Positions 11,566 through 22,726 of a DNA stretch of 64,000 nucleotides are shown here, in pieces. The position numbers and the translations under genes are program-made. The notes beneath the pieces were generated by a model that saw only the letters and a program-made list of their open reading frames with translations, made no database searches and had not been told where the DNA came from. Source of the stretch: Lytechinus variegatus (lineage: Eukaryota > Echinodermata > Echinoidea > Temnopleuroida > Toxopneustidae); assembly GCF_018143015.1 (NCBI RefSeq), contig NC_054757.1, positions 912,501-976,500 on the forward strand, read 5' to 3'. The stretch's first letter is position 1, and every line of letters begins with the position of its first letter.

Positions 11566-12486
11566 ATCATCCAAAGCAAATGAAAAAAAATGTAAGATTT
11601 CATAGTCATTCCACCTCATGCAAGTCATTATTCAACTCTGCATTCTATCTGTTATTCAGTTAGTCTGCAGGTCCCTATACTGATGAGCAAGATGTATCCA
11701 GATCCTCTTGTGGCTTAATTCACCTCCCTGCAAAATCTCATGAATTGTGAGACTTTCTTCCTCACAACAATTTAACCACTTTATCTTCAAGTACAATTTA
11801 ATATATTTGTAACATAGGAAAGAGTAAATGTTAATCTTTGATATTGGTCATATCTCTTGAATAAAATGATTTGATAAATGGGCGAATTTCAAGCATGAAA
11901 AGATGCCTCAAAATTGAATTTTCTTCTTCTGTTTTCTCTTGCAAATTGTGCAAAACCTTTAGTTTTGAGCCCAAATACAATTTATATCATCAGAAAGCTC
12001 AAACTCTGTACTTTCTTACAATGTCACTCGTGATCAGTGTGGTATCAATTTCACTTTTCGTAATCACATGGAAAATTTATGGTGTTGAGAACATTGTTGT
12101 TGACCAACCTAGCGGAATTAATGAAAATGAGTGACATCATAATGAGTGTGCAATGTGTGCACGTATAATCTAACACACAAATGACACAAGATATATTGGT
12201 CAGATAACTCCACTTTCCCCAAGGTTATGGAGTCCACAGATGGGTTTTAAGACACTTCAACTGTGTCCAACTCCCCACAAGGCATCTTTAAAGGAATGTT
12301 TGAGAGGAAAAGTCATTAGTTTAGCTGTCCTTTGTTTGCAAGTCAATTGTTCTTGCGAGTGCATGTCAAATAAATCCAAAATAACGAGTGACCAAATAAT
12401 GATAATATTCAAAATTTATATTGTGCTTAATACAATGATTCTAAGAGCGGCACACTGCTAGTACTACCCATGCTTTAGCATGGCTA
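11566..12486. other. Intergenic / possible VAMP7 3' region
   Basis: No gene recognised. Around 12,355-12,400 a segment (TGCATGTCAAATAAATCC...) resembles 12,805-12,850 and may be a third remnant of the local duplication described for 12,719-12,790. Confidence 0.35.
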
Positions 12487-12662
12487 CACTGACCAGGTGC
12501 TTGAGCATTCTTCTTGGGTACCCATTTACCAAACACCTGGGTGGAGACTGGCAAATGTAGATAACACCTTCCCAGTGGATGATGCTGCTGCAGTGGGCTT
12601 TGAACCCCGGGCCTTGTGGTTCAAAGTCTGGAGACTATGTTTCTTGCATTGTCCCTATGAGG
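12487..12662 (-). mobile_element. tRNA-derived SINE fragment
   Basis: The minus strand shows a B-box-like GGGGTTCAAAGCCCAC segment near 12,590-12,610 followed by CATCCACTGGGAAGGTG and GTTTGGTAAATGGGTACCCAA, the same body layout as the other SINEs here. The head is partly decayed. Confidence 0.55.
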
Positions 12663-12718
12663 ATCTACTTCCTGTCACAAAAGTCCTAGGAAAAAAGAAC
12701 CCTGGTAGATCCTCAAGC

Positions 12719-12790
12719 CTATTGACGAGTCCATAAAGATAGAGACTGGTCAAAACTTTCGCAATGATGATGATGAGGATGATGCCAACA
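12719..12790 (-). other. Possible relic copy of the VAMP7 transmembrane exon
   Basis: Read on the minus strand this segment gives a run of hydrophobic residues (AAVGIILIIIIAKVLTSLYL) in the frame that aligns to the last VAMP7 exon at 13,054-13,130. By eye about two thirds of bases match over roughly 85 positions. Flanking words CTATGAGGATC and AAAGTCCTAG also occur twice (12,655 and 12,870), with a spacing of about 210 bases once the MITE at 12,912-13,040 is removed. I infer a tandem duplication of the terminal exon region. No matching SNARE-motif segment or clear splice acceptor accompanies the copy. The match includes GAT-rich codons, so chance similarity is not excluded. Confidence 0.4.
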
Positions 12791-12911
12791 GCTGCTCTGG
12801 GGCATGCATGTCCAATAAATCCAGAATAGAGATCGACCAAAATCATTTACTTATTTCTTGGATTGTCGCTATGAGGATCAACTCTAATTGCAAAGTCCTA
12901 GAAGAGATTCC

Positions 12912-13040
12912 TGGGAAGCATTTCATGAAACAAATAGCTATGGATTTACACTGACAAATTGTTATAAGCTACTGAAATCCTGGCATCTGATTAGCTCAGA
13001 GCAAATTTGTCAGTGAAAACATTCTTCATGAAACACTGCC
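12912..13040. mobile_element. Small palindromic MITE in the VAMP7 3' UTR
   Basis: The left end CTGGGAAGCATTTCATGAAA pairs with the right end TTCATGAAACACTGCCCTGG; internal words TGACAAATTGTTATAA and GCAAATTTGTCAGTG also pair. It ends about 14 bases past the VAMP7 stop codon, so it would be in the 3' UTR of the transcript. Confidence 0.65.
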
Positions 13041-13053
13041 CTGGTCAAGGCTT

Positions 13054-13200
13054 TTAGATGACCCCACCAAGATGAAGACCAATCAGGAGTATGGCAATGA
13101 CGACAATGAAGATGATCACAGTCAGAAGAATCTTCATTCTGATGTTCTGCCACCACATCTTGTCGTTCACTTTACGTGCCGTCTTCTGAAATGTCTTCGC
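13054..13200 (-). CDS. VAMP7: VAMP7 coding exon 4 (terminal)
   Basis: Acceptor TTATGCACAG after a pyrimidine tract. It encodes residues 173-220: the end of the SNARE helix ([13 protein letters not shown]), the WW juxtamembrane pair and the tail anchor ([18 protein letters not shown]), then TAA at 13,056-13,054. Confidence 0.92.
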   Translation of the reverse strand, partial: AKTFQKTARKVNDKMWWQNIRMKILLTVIIFIVVIAILLIGLHLGGVI

Positions 13201-16033
13201 CTGTGCATAAAAGACGAAGGAAAGAAAAGGAGAGAGACATTAATAATGTACAGCATAATGTCAAGTGACATTTAACTTTGTTGCGTTGCATCAGTTACTA
13301 CATCAATCTATGACGAAGGTCTTCTCAGGCTTGCAGCGTCAAAAGCAATTGCTTTAATTCCAAAATAGGTTACATTTCTCAATACTGCTCACAGCTATTA
13401 CTCCGAATTATTGTTAAAAATGCGGACTGCAACCAATTATGATGAGGAGGACATTGATGTTGATGGTTGATGATGATGATGATGATAATGATAGTGATGA
13501 TGATGATGATTGGGTACCGGTAGGAAACAACCGTCATTGTGGTTGGTTTAGCAAGTTTGCGCCTAACAGGCTGCTTGGAATGCTATGAATCCAGTGACTG
13601 GGTAATAATAATTGTGAAGCGCTTTGAACAGTCGTAGATTGATAAAGCGCTATATAAATGCCAATTATTATTATTATTATTATGATGATGATGATAATGA
13701 TAATGATGATGATGATGATGATAATGATGACGATGATGATGATGATCTGATAACAACAATATCAACAATGAATATAATGATAAAGGTGATGATGATGGTG
13801 ATCATTTTGACAATAATGGAGTTGATGATGATTTAATTATGGTGATAAAGAGAAAATGATGCTGACATTAACGGACGACAACCTTGAATGCTAGTATAGC
13901 GTGATGCAATGATAAAGTCTTTGAAAAATCAAGCCTAACCGATGAATATGTGATAATGAAACAGTTACTCAAGGTGAACAATGTGATCTACTTAGTCTCC
14001 TTTCCATTTGATCTCATCCAACATGATCTAATCCTAGTTCATTTTGATGATGTTTAGCCCATTCATAAATTTTTAACAATTTTCAGTGAGGCTTTATTCA
14101 TTTCGACTAACATATATTTCATCAAACACCACTAGTCTATAAATGACCTGTCTATGAACCAGATCCATTTGACAACTTGCAAAATGATATTAGATACAAT
14201 GGAAATTAGACCATCTGGGTGTTAGACTAAATGACAATGAGACTAAAGGGCTATTAGACCAAAAGGGGTTTAGAACAAACAGCAAACAGACCAAACTGAA
14301 AGGAGACCAAATGAGTTTAGCCCATGAATACAAACCAACATTACTACATGAGACTTACGCTTGCTTCCAGATCTTCAGTTTTAGAGAGCAGATCATCTAG
14401 TTTCTCTCCTCGACTCAAGACCTTGTCAATGTTCACTGTCATGATGTCCTTCACTTCATCAACTTGATTCTGCAAGACGGCTACCTTGTCGTTTCCACCG
14501 CCTTTCAAATTGGAGAAGTGGTCCTACAAGGGAAATTAAACCAAGGAGAATGAAGCAGTATAAAAGCTTCACGGTACACCATGTAATCATTTGTGGACAT
14601 GTTTGGTCACAATGGTCTCAATGTTTCAGCAATCAAGTTCTTTCCATCTTCAAAGGAGCATTCATCAACATTTTGGTCTGACAAGTTGTCAAATCTCATA
14701 ACTTTCCTTGGTTTTGATTGGCTGAGAAGCACAGTTCCTATGGTAACTGTCAGATAAAAACTACTTTCTTGGATAGAATGTCCGATAAGTCCTCTAATGA
14801 AACACTCTCCAGGAGAAAGAGCAAATATTGGTAAAGCAGTCAACCATAGAGGGCAGTGACTGCTGAAAGTAATTCAACAAATATTCTACATGTATGTCAT
14901 TATTTTTGCTTTTTTATTGAGAGTACTTCTGGATGGTATCTTATTTTATCTCAGGCCTTCCAATTGCTTAGATAATATCTTCAAGCGATATCACTGCCAC
15001 TTACCATTTCCTGGCCGAGGACCGAACTGAAATCCCTCTCCAGCTCCATCTCTCCTGCGTGGTGTACCCGCTGGGCAAGACTGCAGTTGGCTACCTTACT
15101 CATGATCTCCATGATAAACGAATAGGCCGTCTGTCTGCGGAAGTCCACCGTGGTGGCACACATGTAGGTGATTCGGTCCTTGATGACTACATGGAAAAGA
15201 TAGCTAGAAGAGAAGGAAGTGAGTTGGTAGCCCTCTCAAACCAAAGATCATGGATTTGAGTCCATCCCAGGGGGATGAATGATGACTGCTTTGTGTGTTA
15301 ATGTACCCCTTCTGTTTCATAGAAGCAAGCTCTGTTACAGTGGAAAACACTCACTCCCTCGAAAGGATGTTAAATTTAGGCCCGATGTACAGTTATGTCA
15401 TCATAAAGAGCACACTGCACTATTCGTATACATGTAAGAGTAGAGAGAAACCCTGGTGTAGTGGTCCACCTGCACTCCCCCAATCAGTTTTAACAGGAGG
15501 GGAGACCCGCAGAACACAGTGATTCAGTTCCCTTCGCCTTCCATGCACAGGTGATGCCAAAACAATCAATGATAACAATTCAAATTGTATTATTATATCT
15601 TACCTCATAGAAGTTACATGTAGATGTATAAGTAATCACACTTCCTTTGTTTAACTCTATATTAATTTTAACAAAGACTGCCTAACTCTATGTGAATTGA
15701 GCACTCAAGCACGACTTATTAAGTTAAACTCACAGTAATACCTATGCAAAACATCATCTGAAATCAAATTCATTTATTTGCCTTTCTATCGTATTGGATA
15801 TTTTACTCTTATTTAAACAATCGTGAAATACTCTGTCTTGAAAGTAGAAACCACCATTGCTTCAATTTGAATAAGACTTACTCTTGTGACGTATATACAG
15901 ATTTGAAGTTATCATGGGATGCTAGATTCTGCATCATGGACCCAACCACTTGTTGAAAGTTGTGTTCGTAGCTCTTTGAGAGTTCCACCAAGATGGTGGT
16001 CCCTCTGGCGATACAGCTGTACAAGATTGTCAT
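13054..16033 (-). CDS. VAMP7: VAMP7, longin-type R-SNARE (complete)
   Basis: Coding exons on the minus strand are 15882-16033, 15005-15203, 14359-14523 and 13054-13200; all introns are GT-AG and phases join cleanly to 220 residues, the same length as human VAMP7. Residues 1 to about 110 form a longin domain ([15 protein letters not shown] at the start, [15 protein letters not shown] around 52-66). Residues about 128-188 are the SNARE motif, with the zero-layer arginine at R155 in [12 protein letters not shown]. About 195-216 is a single hydrophobic tail anchor. The family mediates fusion of late endosomes and lysosomes and exocytosis with Qa/Qbc SNAREs; the longin domain gates SNARE assembly. 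The juxtamembrane KMWWQN differs from the vertebrate VAMP7 equivalent and recalls VAMP1-4. The start ATG is the first in frame with the longin fold. Upstream noncoding exons are likely but unproven. Confidence 0.93.
13440..13850. repeat. GAT/ATT microsatellites around a SINE
   Basis: (GAT)n-like tracts at about 13,455-13,510 and 13,680-13,830 and an (ATT)n run at 13,660-13,682 lie in the last VAMP7 intron. The Asp-rich open frames through them are composition artefacts. Confidence 0.85.
13508..13682 (+). mobile_element. 5'-truncated tRNA-derived SINE in VAMP7 intron
   Basis: Plus-strand copy of the 3' body of the SINE at 1,826-2,135 (GGGTACCGGTAGGAAAC through AAGCGCTATATAAATGCC) ending in an (ATT)n tail. 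The tRNA-like head is missing and replaced by GAT repeats. It is antisense to VAMP7. Confidence 0.8.
14000..14340. repeat. Inverted repeat with TAGACTAAATG words
   Basis: Second member of the 7,300-7,600 family: GTTTAGCCCATTCATAAA at about 14,053 and GTTTAGCCCATGAATAC near 14,317, with TAGACTAAATG/TAGACCAAA words in the right half and TCATCCAACATGATC/CATTTGATCTC on the left. It lies in the VAMP7 intron just 3' of the exon 3 donor. Confidence 0.5.
14359..14523 (-). CDS. VAMP7: VAMP7 coding exon 3
   Basis: Acceptor TTGTAG, donor GC|GTAAGT. Exactly 55 codons (residues 118-172) covering the linker and most of the SNARE heptads, including [17 protein letters not shown] and zero-layer R155. Confidence 0.93.
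15005..15203 (-). CDS. VAMP7: VAMP7 coding exon 2
   Basis: Acceptor CTTCTAG, donor ATG|GTAAGT. It encodes residues 51-117 ([11 protein letters not shown] ... FSSVLGQEM), the rest of the longin domain. FSSVL matches the conserved segment before the VAMP7 linker. Confidence 0.93.
15882..16033 (-). CDS. VAMP7: VAMP7 coding exon 1
   Basis: The exon starts at the ATG (16,033-16,031), preceded on its strand by CGTTACC, and ends at GA before the donor GTAAGT. It encodes residues 1-50 and two bases of codon 51, the N-terminal half of the longin domain. Confidence 0.92.
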
Positions 16034-16940
16034 GGTAACGGATGATAGTTGAACTTTGGTCTGGGGAATAGTACTAAGAATGGAATGGTTGCTGAATTGA
16101 GTTTCCTTTGGTCACTCCAGAGAGATATAGGCCCTGTTACACAAAGAGATAAAATTAATGATTTTACATGAAATTGGTTGCAATCTACATGTACATGTAT
16201 CTAAACAACGTTTGCCAAATATCTAATTTTGCACTTCATTATATTATAATTGGTTGTCTTTTTTTACATTAATCGATGCAGTACATAATAATAAATAAAT
16301 GAATAAATAAATAAGACCTATTCATAGTATTAATAAATTCAACAAGAAATGCAACTTACCACAACTGTATTAAAGGGCTAATCTCCCAAAATTAACATTG
16401 GAATAAAGTGTGGTATTTCGACATTGAAATTTTTTACAGGAAAATATATTGCCCACTTTAAGATATATTTTATCCATGCACACCAATATGCAATATTGCA
16501 TTACATACATACTCATAAGAAAAGGTCAAGTATAAATGCAGCTCAGCTCAACTTGGAGTGTTGTTGGCGATGTGTACATGTATACCCCAAACCGGAAGAT
16601 AGTTGCTAAGATACAAGAACTTTTGCTTGATAAAAGCAGTCTGCATTTGCAGTCTACAGTAAAGACACTGACTTGTGTATTGCTGTTGTTCCCCCTCTGA
16701 TATTGTATTTTTAATGCTAGTCTTGTATGAAGACCCGCTGGTTGTAACTGTGTCTCAATACTAACTGAACAAGGCCTGCTGTAGAATTATGTTTCAGATC
16801 ATAAATATTGCATTGCATTCCTTTTTTTTTCAATGTAAAGTCATATATTTGTTTTGAAAGTCATATTTTTAATAATTCCTTAAAAACAAAACCATAGATC
16901 AAAAGCAAATACCTTCAAAATCTACTGCAAGGAAAACAAA
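16034..16940 (-). other. VAMP7 5' UTR / upstream intron region
   Basis: The bases just above the start codon (to about 16,135) have splice-acceptor-like CAG sites on the minus strand and may be the 5' UTR part of coding exon 1. The motif TAGGCCCTGTTACACAAAGA at 16,126-16,145 resembles the ends of MITEs elsewhere in the window. No other coding sequence is seen. Confidence 0.35.
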
Positions 16941-17355
16941 GGCCCCGTTCTCATCATACTTTCTAAAACTATACTTTATACTGGTTCAAGAAACTAGTTC
17001 GGAAGATTGCATTGGTAGTGTTCCAATCTGATCATGAAGCGGGCTTGATGCTACGGGAACCCTCTCAGTGGCATCGCACAAAATTTGAAACCACAGCGGA
17101 GGCATCCTACACAGTGTGTGGAATATAGCGCTCAAAATGTGCACAGATTGCTTCCTGAAAAACAGTAGTGTCCTCACGATATAAACCAGTTTAATGAGGC
17201 AAAGCGGTCTTGAAAACTACATCACAATGATCACAAGGTAGTTTTCCAAACCTGTTTGGAAGATCACTTCCAAGACAGCTTCGACTGTTCTCATTACACT
17301 TTAAACTAATGTACTTTCCACTGAACTAGTTTTAGGATGGTAGTGAGAAAGGGGT
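16941..17355. mobile_element. MITE with GGCCCCGTTCTCA ends (~415 bp)
   Basis: The left end GGCCCCGTTCTCATCATACT and the right end AGGATGGTAGTGAGAAAGGGG are inverted partners; further inside, ACTAGTT and TAAAACTA words also pair. No coding capacity; superfamily not assigned because the target duplication is unclear. Confidence 0.65.
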
Positions 17356-19576
17356 CAAATTGCCAACTGAATACAGCTCCATCTTTTTAGTCTAGAGAAG
17401 TGGGTGTAACCTTAGATTTGATGACAGATGGTCAGAAAAACATGAATACTGAGTACATGTACAGGACTTGTTTTGCGACATTTGATATTTTCCCAAAAGG
17501 CTAAAGGCATTTTTGCACAATTGTAAAACAAAACTTCTAATAGTAATACCTTAGAAAGACTATTTTCAATGATGTTTGGTTCACACCATAGTTATGTTAA
17601 AATGATTCGAAAAACAGAAGACTTTTTCAAACATAAATGACGAAAGTGTACATGAAGTTTGCATGGATTCGGCAAACAGTGCCAAGAGATTGTCAGATTA
17701 GGGAAAAAAAACAGATCCCAGGAAATATCCTGTGGCATTATGAGTTTTCAGAATAACAAACCACTAAATAAATAATAAACATATTTTGGCAAAGAATTGC
17801 AATATACATACATTGTAAGTGAAACTATGAAGTGGGAAAAACATAGATTGTTGACAACCATGCTTCTATGAGGAAGTTTAAAAACAAAAAATTTCAAGAA
17901 TCCAAAAATATATAATAGGCCCACATTATGCTGTACATCCAGAGAGTTAAAACCATTTTTTAGTTTTGGTTTAAAAATCCACCCAAAACAGACACTGTAC
18001 ATGTGAATAAATGTACTTGTAATATGAATATATATTCCACTGTTATGATGTAAAACAGTATGTAACATCATGATTAATCAAACAAATTTAGTCATTTTAC
18101 ATTTCAAAAAAAGTATTTGATTGGGTGGCTGATCAAAAAAAAATTGTTCAATAAATTCAATTCATATCAAATAAGTCAACCACTAAGCAACAAAACTATA
18201 ATATAATTTCTGCTGTCAATGAACACTGAAAAGCAGTTGATGGCTGCAAGGTCAGACATGACTCACAGCTCAGCTGAGCTGAGATTTAATTCTGACATTT
18301 TCATCAATCAAATTTTTTTCTGATTGGTTGCTTCCACTGTTTTGGGTTTTGACACTTGATAATCTGCACAGCAATTTACCTGCGTAGCATTCAATATATG
18401 CAATGCATCAATAACAGGTTACATGTACATGTATATTTAATCAAAATAGAAGGCAACACTGAAATCAATTTTGAAATTCGATGGAAATCAATCAAAAGAA
18501 AACAGACGTGTAATTTTTTTTCTTTTTGTGAGCTGAGAACCCATTGTACAATAAGTTTTAAAATGTCCATTAAAGTAACTGCTCTATTTTACAAAAATTT
18601 GAGAGGAATAATTTACCCAAGTTATAAAATAGAAATGCATGACATTTAAAATGCGCATTTTCCCATTTACTTGGTAATGAATGAATGAGCTATATAGGAA
18701 ATTAACCATTAGTTGGCAAAATGGCAAATACAAAATAATTCAATGAAGTTTTCAAAGGAGACCCATGTATGAGGAAATATTTAATAATTCACACCAGTGA
18801 AAGGTCATCAAACCATAAAACAATTTCCTGAACTTATTTCACATTTTTCAGCTTTTTTTTTGGGGGGGTGGGGGGGTTATGTTGTAAATTCAATTATTAC
18901 TGTCATATTTTATACAACACATTGTAATGCCATTGCTACATTACACCTATATTTTCAAAATTTACTGTAATACTCACACGTAAATTTCAATTTGGATTAT
19001 GATAAAAAAGGATTTAAAAATACATAGGAACAACAAAATGGAGACCCAACTGTTTACATGTAATATGCTGTAATGTTTGCTTGTAGTATCTGTAGTGGTG
19101 ATGATACTGTAAAAATTCCATACGAAACCTTTAACTATAGCATTATAATTGCTTAATATGCAGCTGTATTAGCCTTCAATCAAAGTACCGGTATGCTTCT
19201 TTCCTACATGTACATTAGCCTACATTAGAATCTGGTTGGTAAAGTGTTCAATCAATAGTTTCCTATTCATATTGATAAGATATGATACCACAGTCACACT
19301 ACATGTATACTGTATGCAAGAAATCATTCTCTAATAGTATTGCAACATTACTTTTAACTTTCCTTTGAAATTTATTTTTTTACAACATACCCGTTCCAAA
19401 AATTTACTTAATTGTATAATTTGTAGCATGTTTTTGCATGAACTGTAATACAAATAATTTGTTGAAAAAAAACTTGAAATCTTTCCCCAAATTCATGAAC
19501 TAGTAATCATATTTGAGTCTTCAAATCATTTCCATTATATGTATAGGGTGTGTACAGTCAAAACATTGTTACTCAC
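17356..19576. other. Likely VAMP7 upstream intron, no coding sequence seen
   Basis: AT-rich sequence with many TACATGTA motifs and a G-run at 18,862-18,877. No exon, tRNA or bounded repeat recognised. Confidence 0.35.
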
Positions 19577-19775
19577 ATTAAATCTCCATCTATGCAGCTA
19601 CGATCGTCTCATTAACAAGTAGATGGCTGCATCAACATATCTCCCACTGAATCCTGTAATTCCAATATGCTTTGTATAGGGAGCACCCAGTTCCAGCAGT
19701 CTACGGGTTAATAATATCCAATGCTTTGGTGACAGATGGAGGAGTGAACACGTGAGCCAATCTGTGTGTACGAGT
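19577..19775 (-). promoter_or_regulatory. Candidate VAMP7 noncoding first exon and promoter
   Basis: On the minus strand a consensus-like donor (AAT|GTGAGT) lies at 19,576-19,571, and the preceding ~200 bases are less AT-rich than their surroundings. At 19,749-19,754 is the palindromic E-box CACGTG, flanked by an inverted CCAAT at 19,757-19,761. This would suit a first exon and proximal promoter for VAMP7, whose coding exons have no obvious promoter directly upstream. There is no transcript evidence. Confidence 0.28.
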
Positions 19776-21277
19776 CAGCGAGAGTTGGTCGTCATGGAGT
19801 CATTGCATCGAAGGTAAACTTAAACCAAGTGGAACTTCCTCTCTCTTGGCCGGCCAAGCAGTCATGAATCATCTATCATATGAGATTGAGAAACATGGTT
19901 TAATGAGAGGTTAAAGGATCTTTGGAATAATTAATTATTATGTGTCTGTAGTGAGTTGATTGTGCTTGAGGGATTGTATCTGTACAGGTATACTACATGT
20001 ATTTAGGATAGATTTGCAATCAGGACGTACTTATATAATCCATTTATAATGGTCAAAGTTCACATTCAGATCATATTAGGACTCAAACAACATGTGTTTC
20101 CATTAGCCTTAAAATGCCCAGTGATGTAAGCAAAGTAGTTGTTCAAGATTTTATATTAGGGAGGTTTATTTCTAATAGTAAATACGTGTACGAATACTAA
20201 AATGTTTTTTTAATATTACTTTTGGGAAGTAATTTAATTTCAAATGTTAATTTAATAGAGAGTGAGATATTACATGCATTTAGTCCTGTACAGTATGTAC
20301 ATGTGCACGCCTTGTGCAGTCTAATTGTTGCAAAGAGGGGCGAGGATTGAAAAATATGTAGATATGTACAAAAAATATAAAAATACTGAAATACACGTAC
20401 AAAACTATTCAAATCAAAAGAGACATCAAATTAATAATCACAATTTAAGGCAAATAAGACTAATACAGGATGATAAAAGCATGGAATAATAATCACAACT
20501 TACATTTAAACATCTGAATTTAAGAAAATCTGCAATTTCCATTCCAATTTAAAGCAGATAGTAGACCAAATATGAACAAGCACTCATTTATGAGATTTAA
20601 ATTTGTGTTTCCTTTCCCTTTAATTCTACAATTTCATTTAAAAGCCACACACCTATCATGTAATTCTGGGAGGAAAAATATTCCCTAAAGACACTGTAGG
20701 GAAAAACAATTTCTCTTCCATATAAGAAAGGTATTTAATAGATTTCAATTAATATGACTGGAAAATGTATCCATGCAGGGAATATATTCATACATGTAGT
20801 ATAGCATTGCAATTCACTCTGGACACATTTTCTAAAGACTGCTGAATGCCCGAATTGTTTTAGTGTAGCAGTTTTTTTACATAGGACTTTACTTCAACTT
20901 GATACTACATGTAGTAGTAGAGAGCTTTTCTCTTCCATGTACATGTATGACCCCAAAAATGTTAATCAAAATTATTCCCTGGGTGTACATGTATTTGGAA
21001 ACCAAAATGTTTTCAAATGTGTTTGTCAGAGAGATATTTTTTCTCCAAAATGACATTGAGGAAATATCCACAAAGGTTGAAAAGATACAGCATGTAGATC
21101 AAAGTCCAAAAAAGGACATATCCTAAACTTCAGATAATAAGTCCAATATAATTTCTACTTCCTTTTTCCTCTTATTAAGCTGTACCCATTTATGAAAACC
21201 TCCAATCTCATGTTCTAAACTTATATGTGCATCAATGAGTTTAATAACAAGTTAAAATTAACAACCTAAAAATCTTA
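19776..21277. other. Intergenic, AT-rich
   Basis: No gene recognised; scattered TACATGTA motifs. Confidence 0.35.
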
Positions 21278-21498
21278 GGTGGTGTTCCAACAAAATATTT
21301 GCAATCAATTGAATATTCTGTTGCCATTTTACAATTGATTAGTCACTTTTAACAATAGCAACTCAGATTACACTCCTTGTTTCAAGGAACTCATCAGCGA
21401 TTAATCACAAATTTGTAATTAACTTTTAAAAATATATGATTGATTTAGGGACCAAAAATAGACTTACAAATTGATCGCAAGTTTCTTGCAACACCCCT
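21278..21498. mobile_element. MITE with GGTGTTCCAACAAA / TTGCAACACCCC ends
   Basis: The left terminal GGTGGTGTTCCAACAAA and TTTGCAATCAATTG pair with the right CAAATTGATCGCAAG and TTTCTTGCAACACCCC. About 220 bases, noncoding. Internal words ACAATTGATTAG and CGATTAATCACAAATTTG extend the palindrome. Confidence 0.65.
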
Positions 21499-21534
21499 TA
21501 AAACAATACTTAAACCAATTAAATTTGAACATCA

Positions 21535-21795
21535 ATGATGATGATGGTGGTGGTGATGGTAGTTTGGTAGCGGTGGTGGTGGTGATGGTAATTGTGGTAG
21601 TGGTAATGGTGATAGTGGTGGACGATGGTAGTAATGGTGGTGGTGGTGGTGGTGGTGGTGGTGGTGGCGGTGGTGGTGATGGTGGTGGTGGTGATGGTGG
21701 TGATGGTGGTGGTGGTGATGGTGGTGGTGTTGGTTATGGGGTTAATGGTGATGGTGGTGGTTCACTAATTTGGTGAGTGATGTGGTGGTGATGAT
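21535..21795 (+). repeat. GGT/GAT microsatellite
   Basis: About 260 bases of (GGT)n interrupted by GATGGT. The polyglycine/valine frame across it is a composition artefact with no other coding character. Confidence 0.92.
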
Positions 21796-22252
21796 TATGA
21801 TAATGATGACAGTGTTAATAACAACAGAAACCACATCATTGTCATTGTCACTATCAGTATCATCATAATTATAAAGACATTAACAAAGAGTGTCGCTGGG
21901 GAGAGCTCATAATACGCCTGCCTGTTATGCGGAAAATGGAGTTAATGGTCCAGCAAGAAAAGTGGAAGGTGACGACTTGACCTTTTTACCTCAAAATCGA
22001 TAGGCTTCCTGATATCCATGCTAGTATCATACACATCAAATTACAAGTTATATAAGCCTAGGTAAAGTTAAACTGAGTTATCGCATTTGCATGGACTTCA
22101 GAAGGGTAAGATAAAAACATGCCAGTGTGACCTTGACCTTTGACCTCAAAATCAAAAGGCTTCCTGGGATCCACGCTAATATCAGAGTATCAGACACACC
22201 AAATTATATGAGCCTAGGTTAAATTAAGCTGAAGTTATCATATTTATAATAA

Positions 22253-22535
22253 TAATATAGGGTATTTATATTGCGCACATATCCACCTTGTTAGGTGCTC
22301 AAGGCGCTCCTATATTACCCGGCTAAGCTAGGCGTTCATAGCGCACACAGCTTTTTAAGGAATTACTTCCTACCGGTACCCATTTACCTCACCTGGGTTG
22401 AGTGCAGCACACTGTGGATTAATTTCTTGCTGAAGGAAATTACGCCATGGCTGGGATTCGAACCCATGACGACCCTCTGTTTCAAAGTCCGAAGACTAAT
22501 CCACTGGGCGACAATGCTCCACAAGGACTTCAGAA
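22253..22535 (-). mobile_element. tRNA-derived SINE, near full length
   Basis: The minus strand starts near 22,522 with a GTCGCCCAGTGGATTAGTCT head, a B-box-like GGGTTCGAATCCCAGCC, then a body with AATGGGTACCGGTAGGAAG, and ends TGCGCAATATAAATACCC followed by an ATT-type tail (about 22,245-22,260). It inserted into the DR1-bearing repeat. Confidence 0.82.
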
Positions 22536-22543
22536 GGGTGTTA

Positions 22544-22726
22544 AGGCATGGTCACACCGCCCAAGCGGTCGTGGAGCGGAGAGAAAAAAATCACCGCTCG
22601 CTACCGTTCACCATTTTCTATTTCGATTGTTTTTTATTGTTTTCGATTTTTCCCCCAATTTTGTGAGCGAAATTCGACCCTCTTTCCCCATCGCTCCAAC
22701 AACGCTCGGGCGGTGTGAACATGCCT
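22544..22726. mobile_element. MITE with AGGCATGGTCACACCGCCC ends (183 bp)
   Basis: The left end AGGCATGGTCACACCGCCC and the right end GGGCGGTGTGAACATGCCT are inverted partners differing at one position. Flanking bases are TTA and ATA, which would fit a 3-bp TWA target as in PIF/Harbinger elements, but this is not certain. Confidence 0.72.

Noticed and set aside
13583-13836. His/Asn-rich and Asp-rich frames
   Set aside because: Products of the GAT/ATT microsatellites in the VAMP7 intron.
15215-15285. Possible SINE head in the VAMP7 intron (GAGTTGGTAGCCCTCTCAAA, GATTTGAGTCCATCCC)
   Set aside because: A- and B-box-like words are present but no body or tail follows; too weak to call.
21471-21776. 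Polyglycine open frame
   Set aside because: It is the GGT microsatellite read in one frame, with no flanking coding character.
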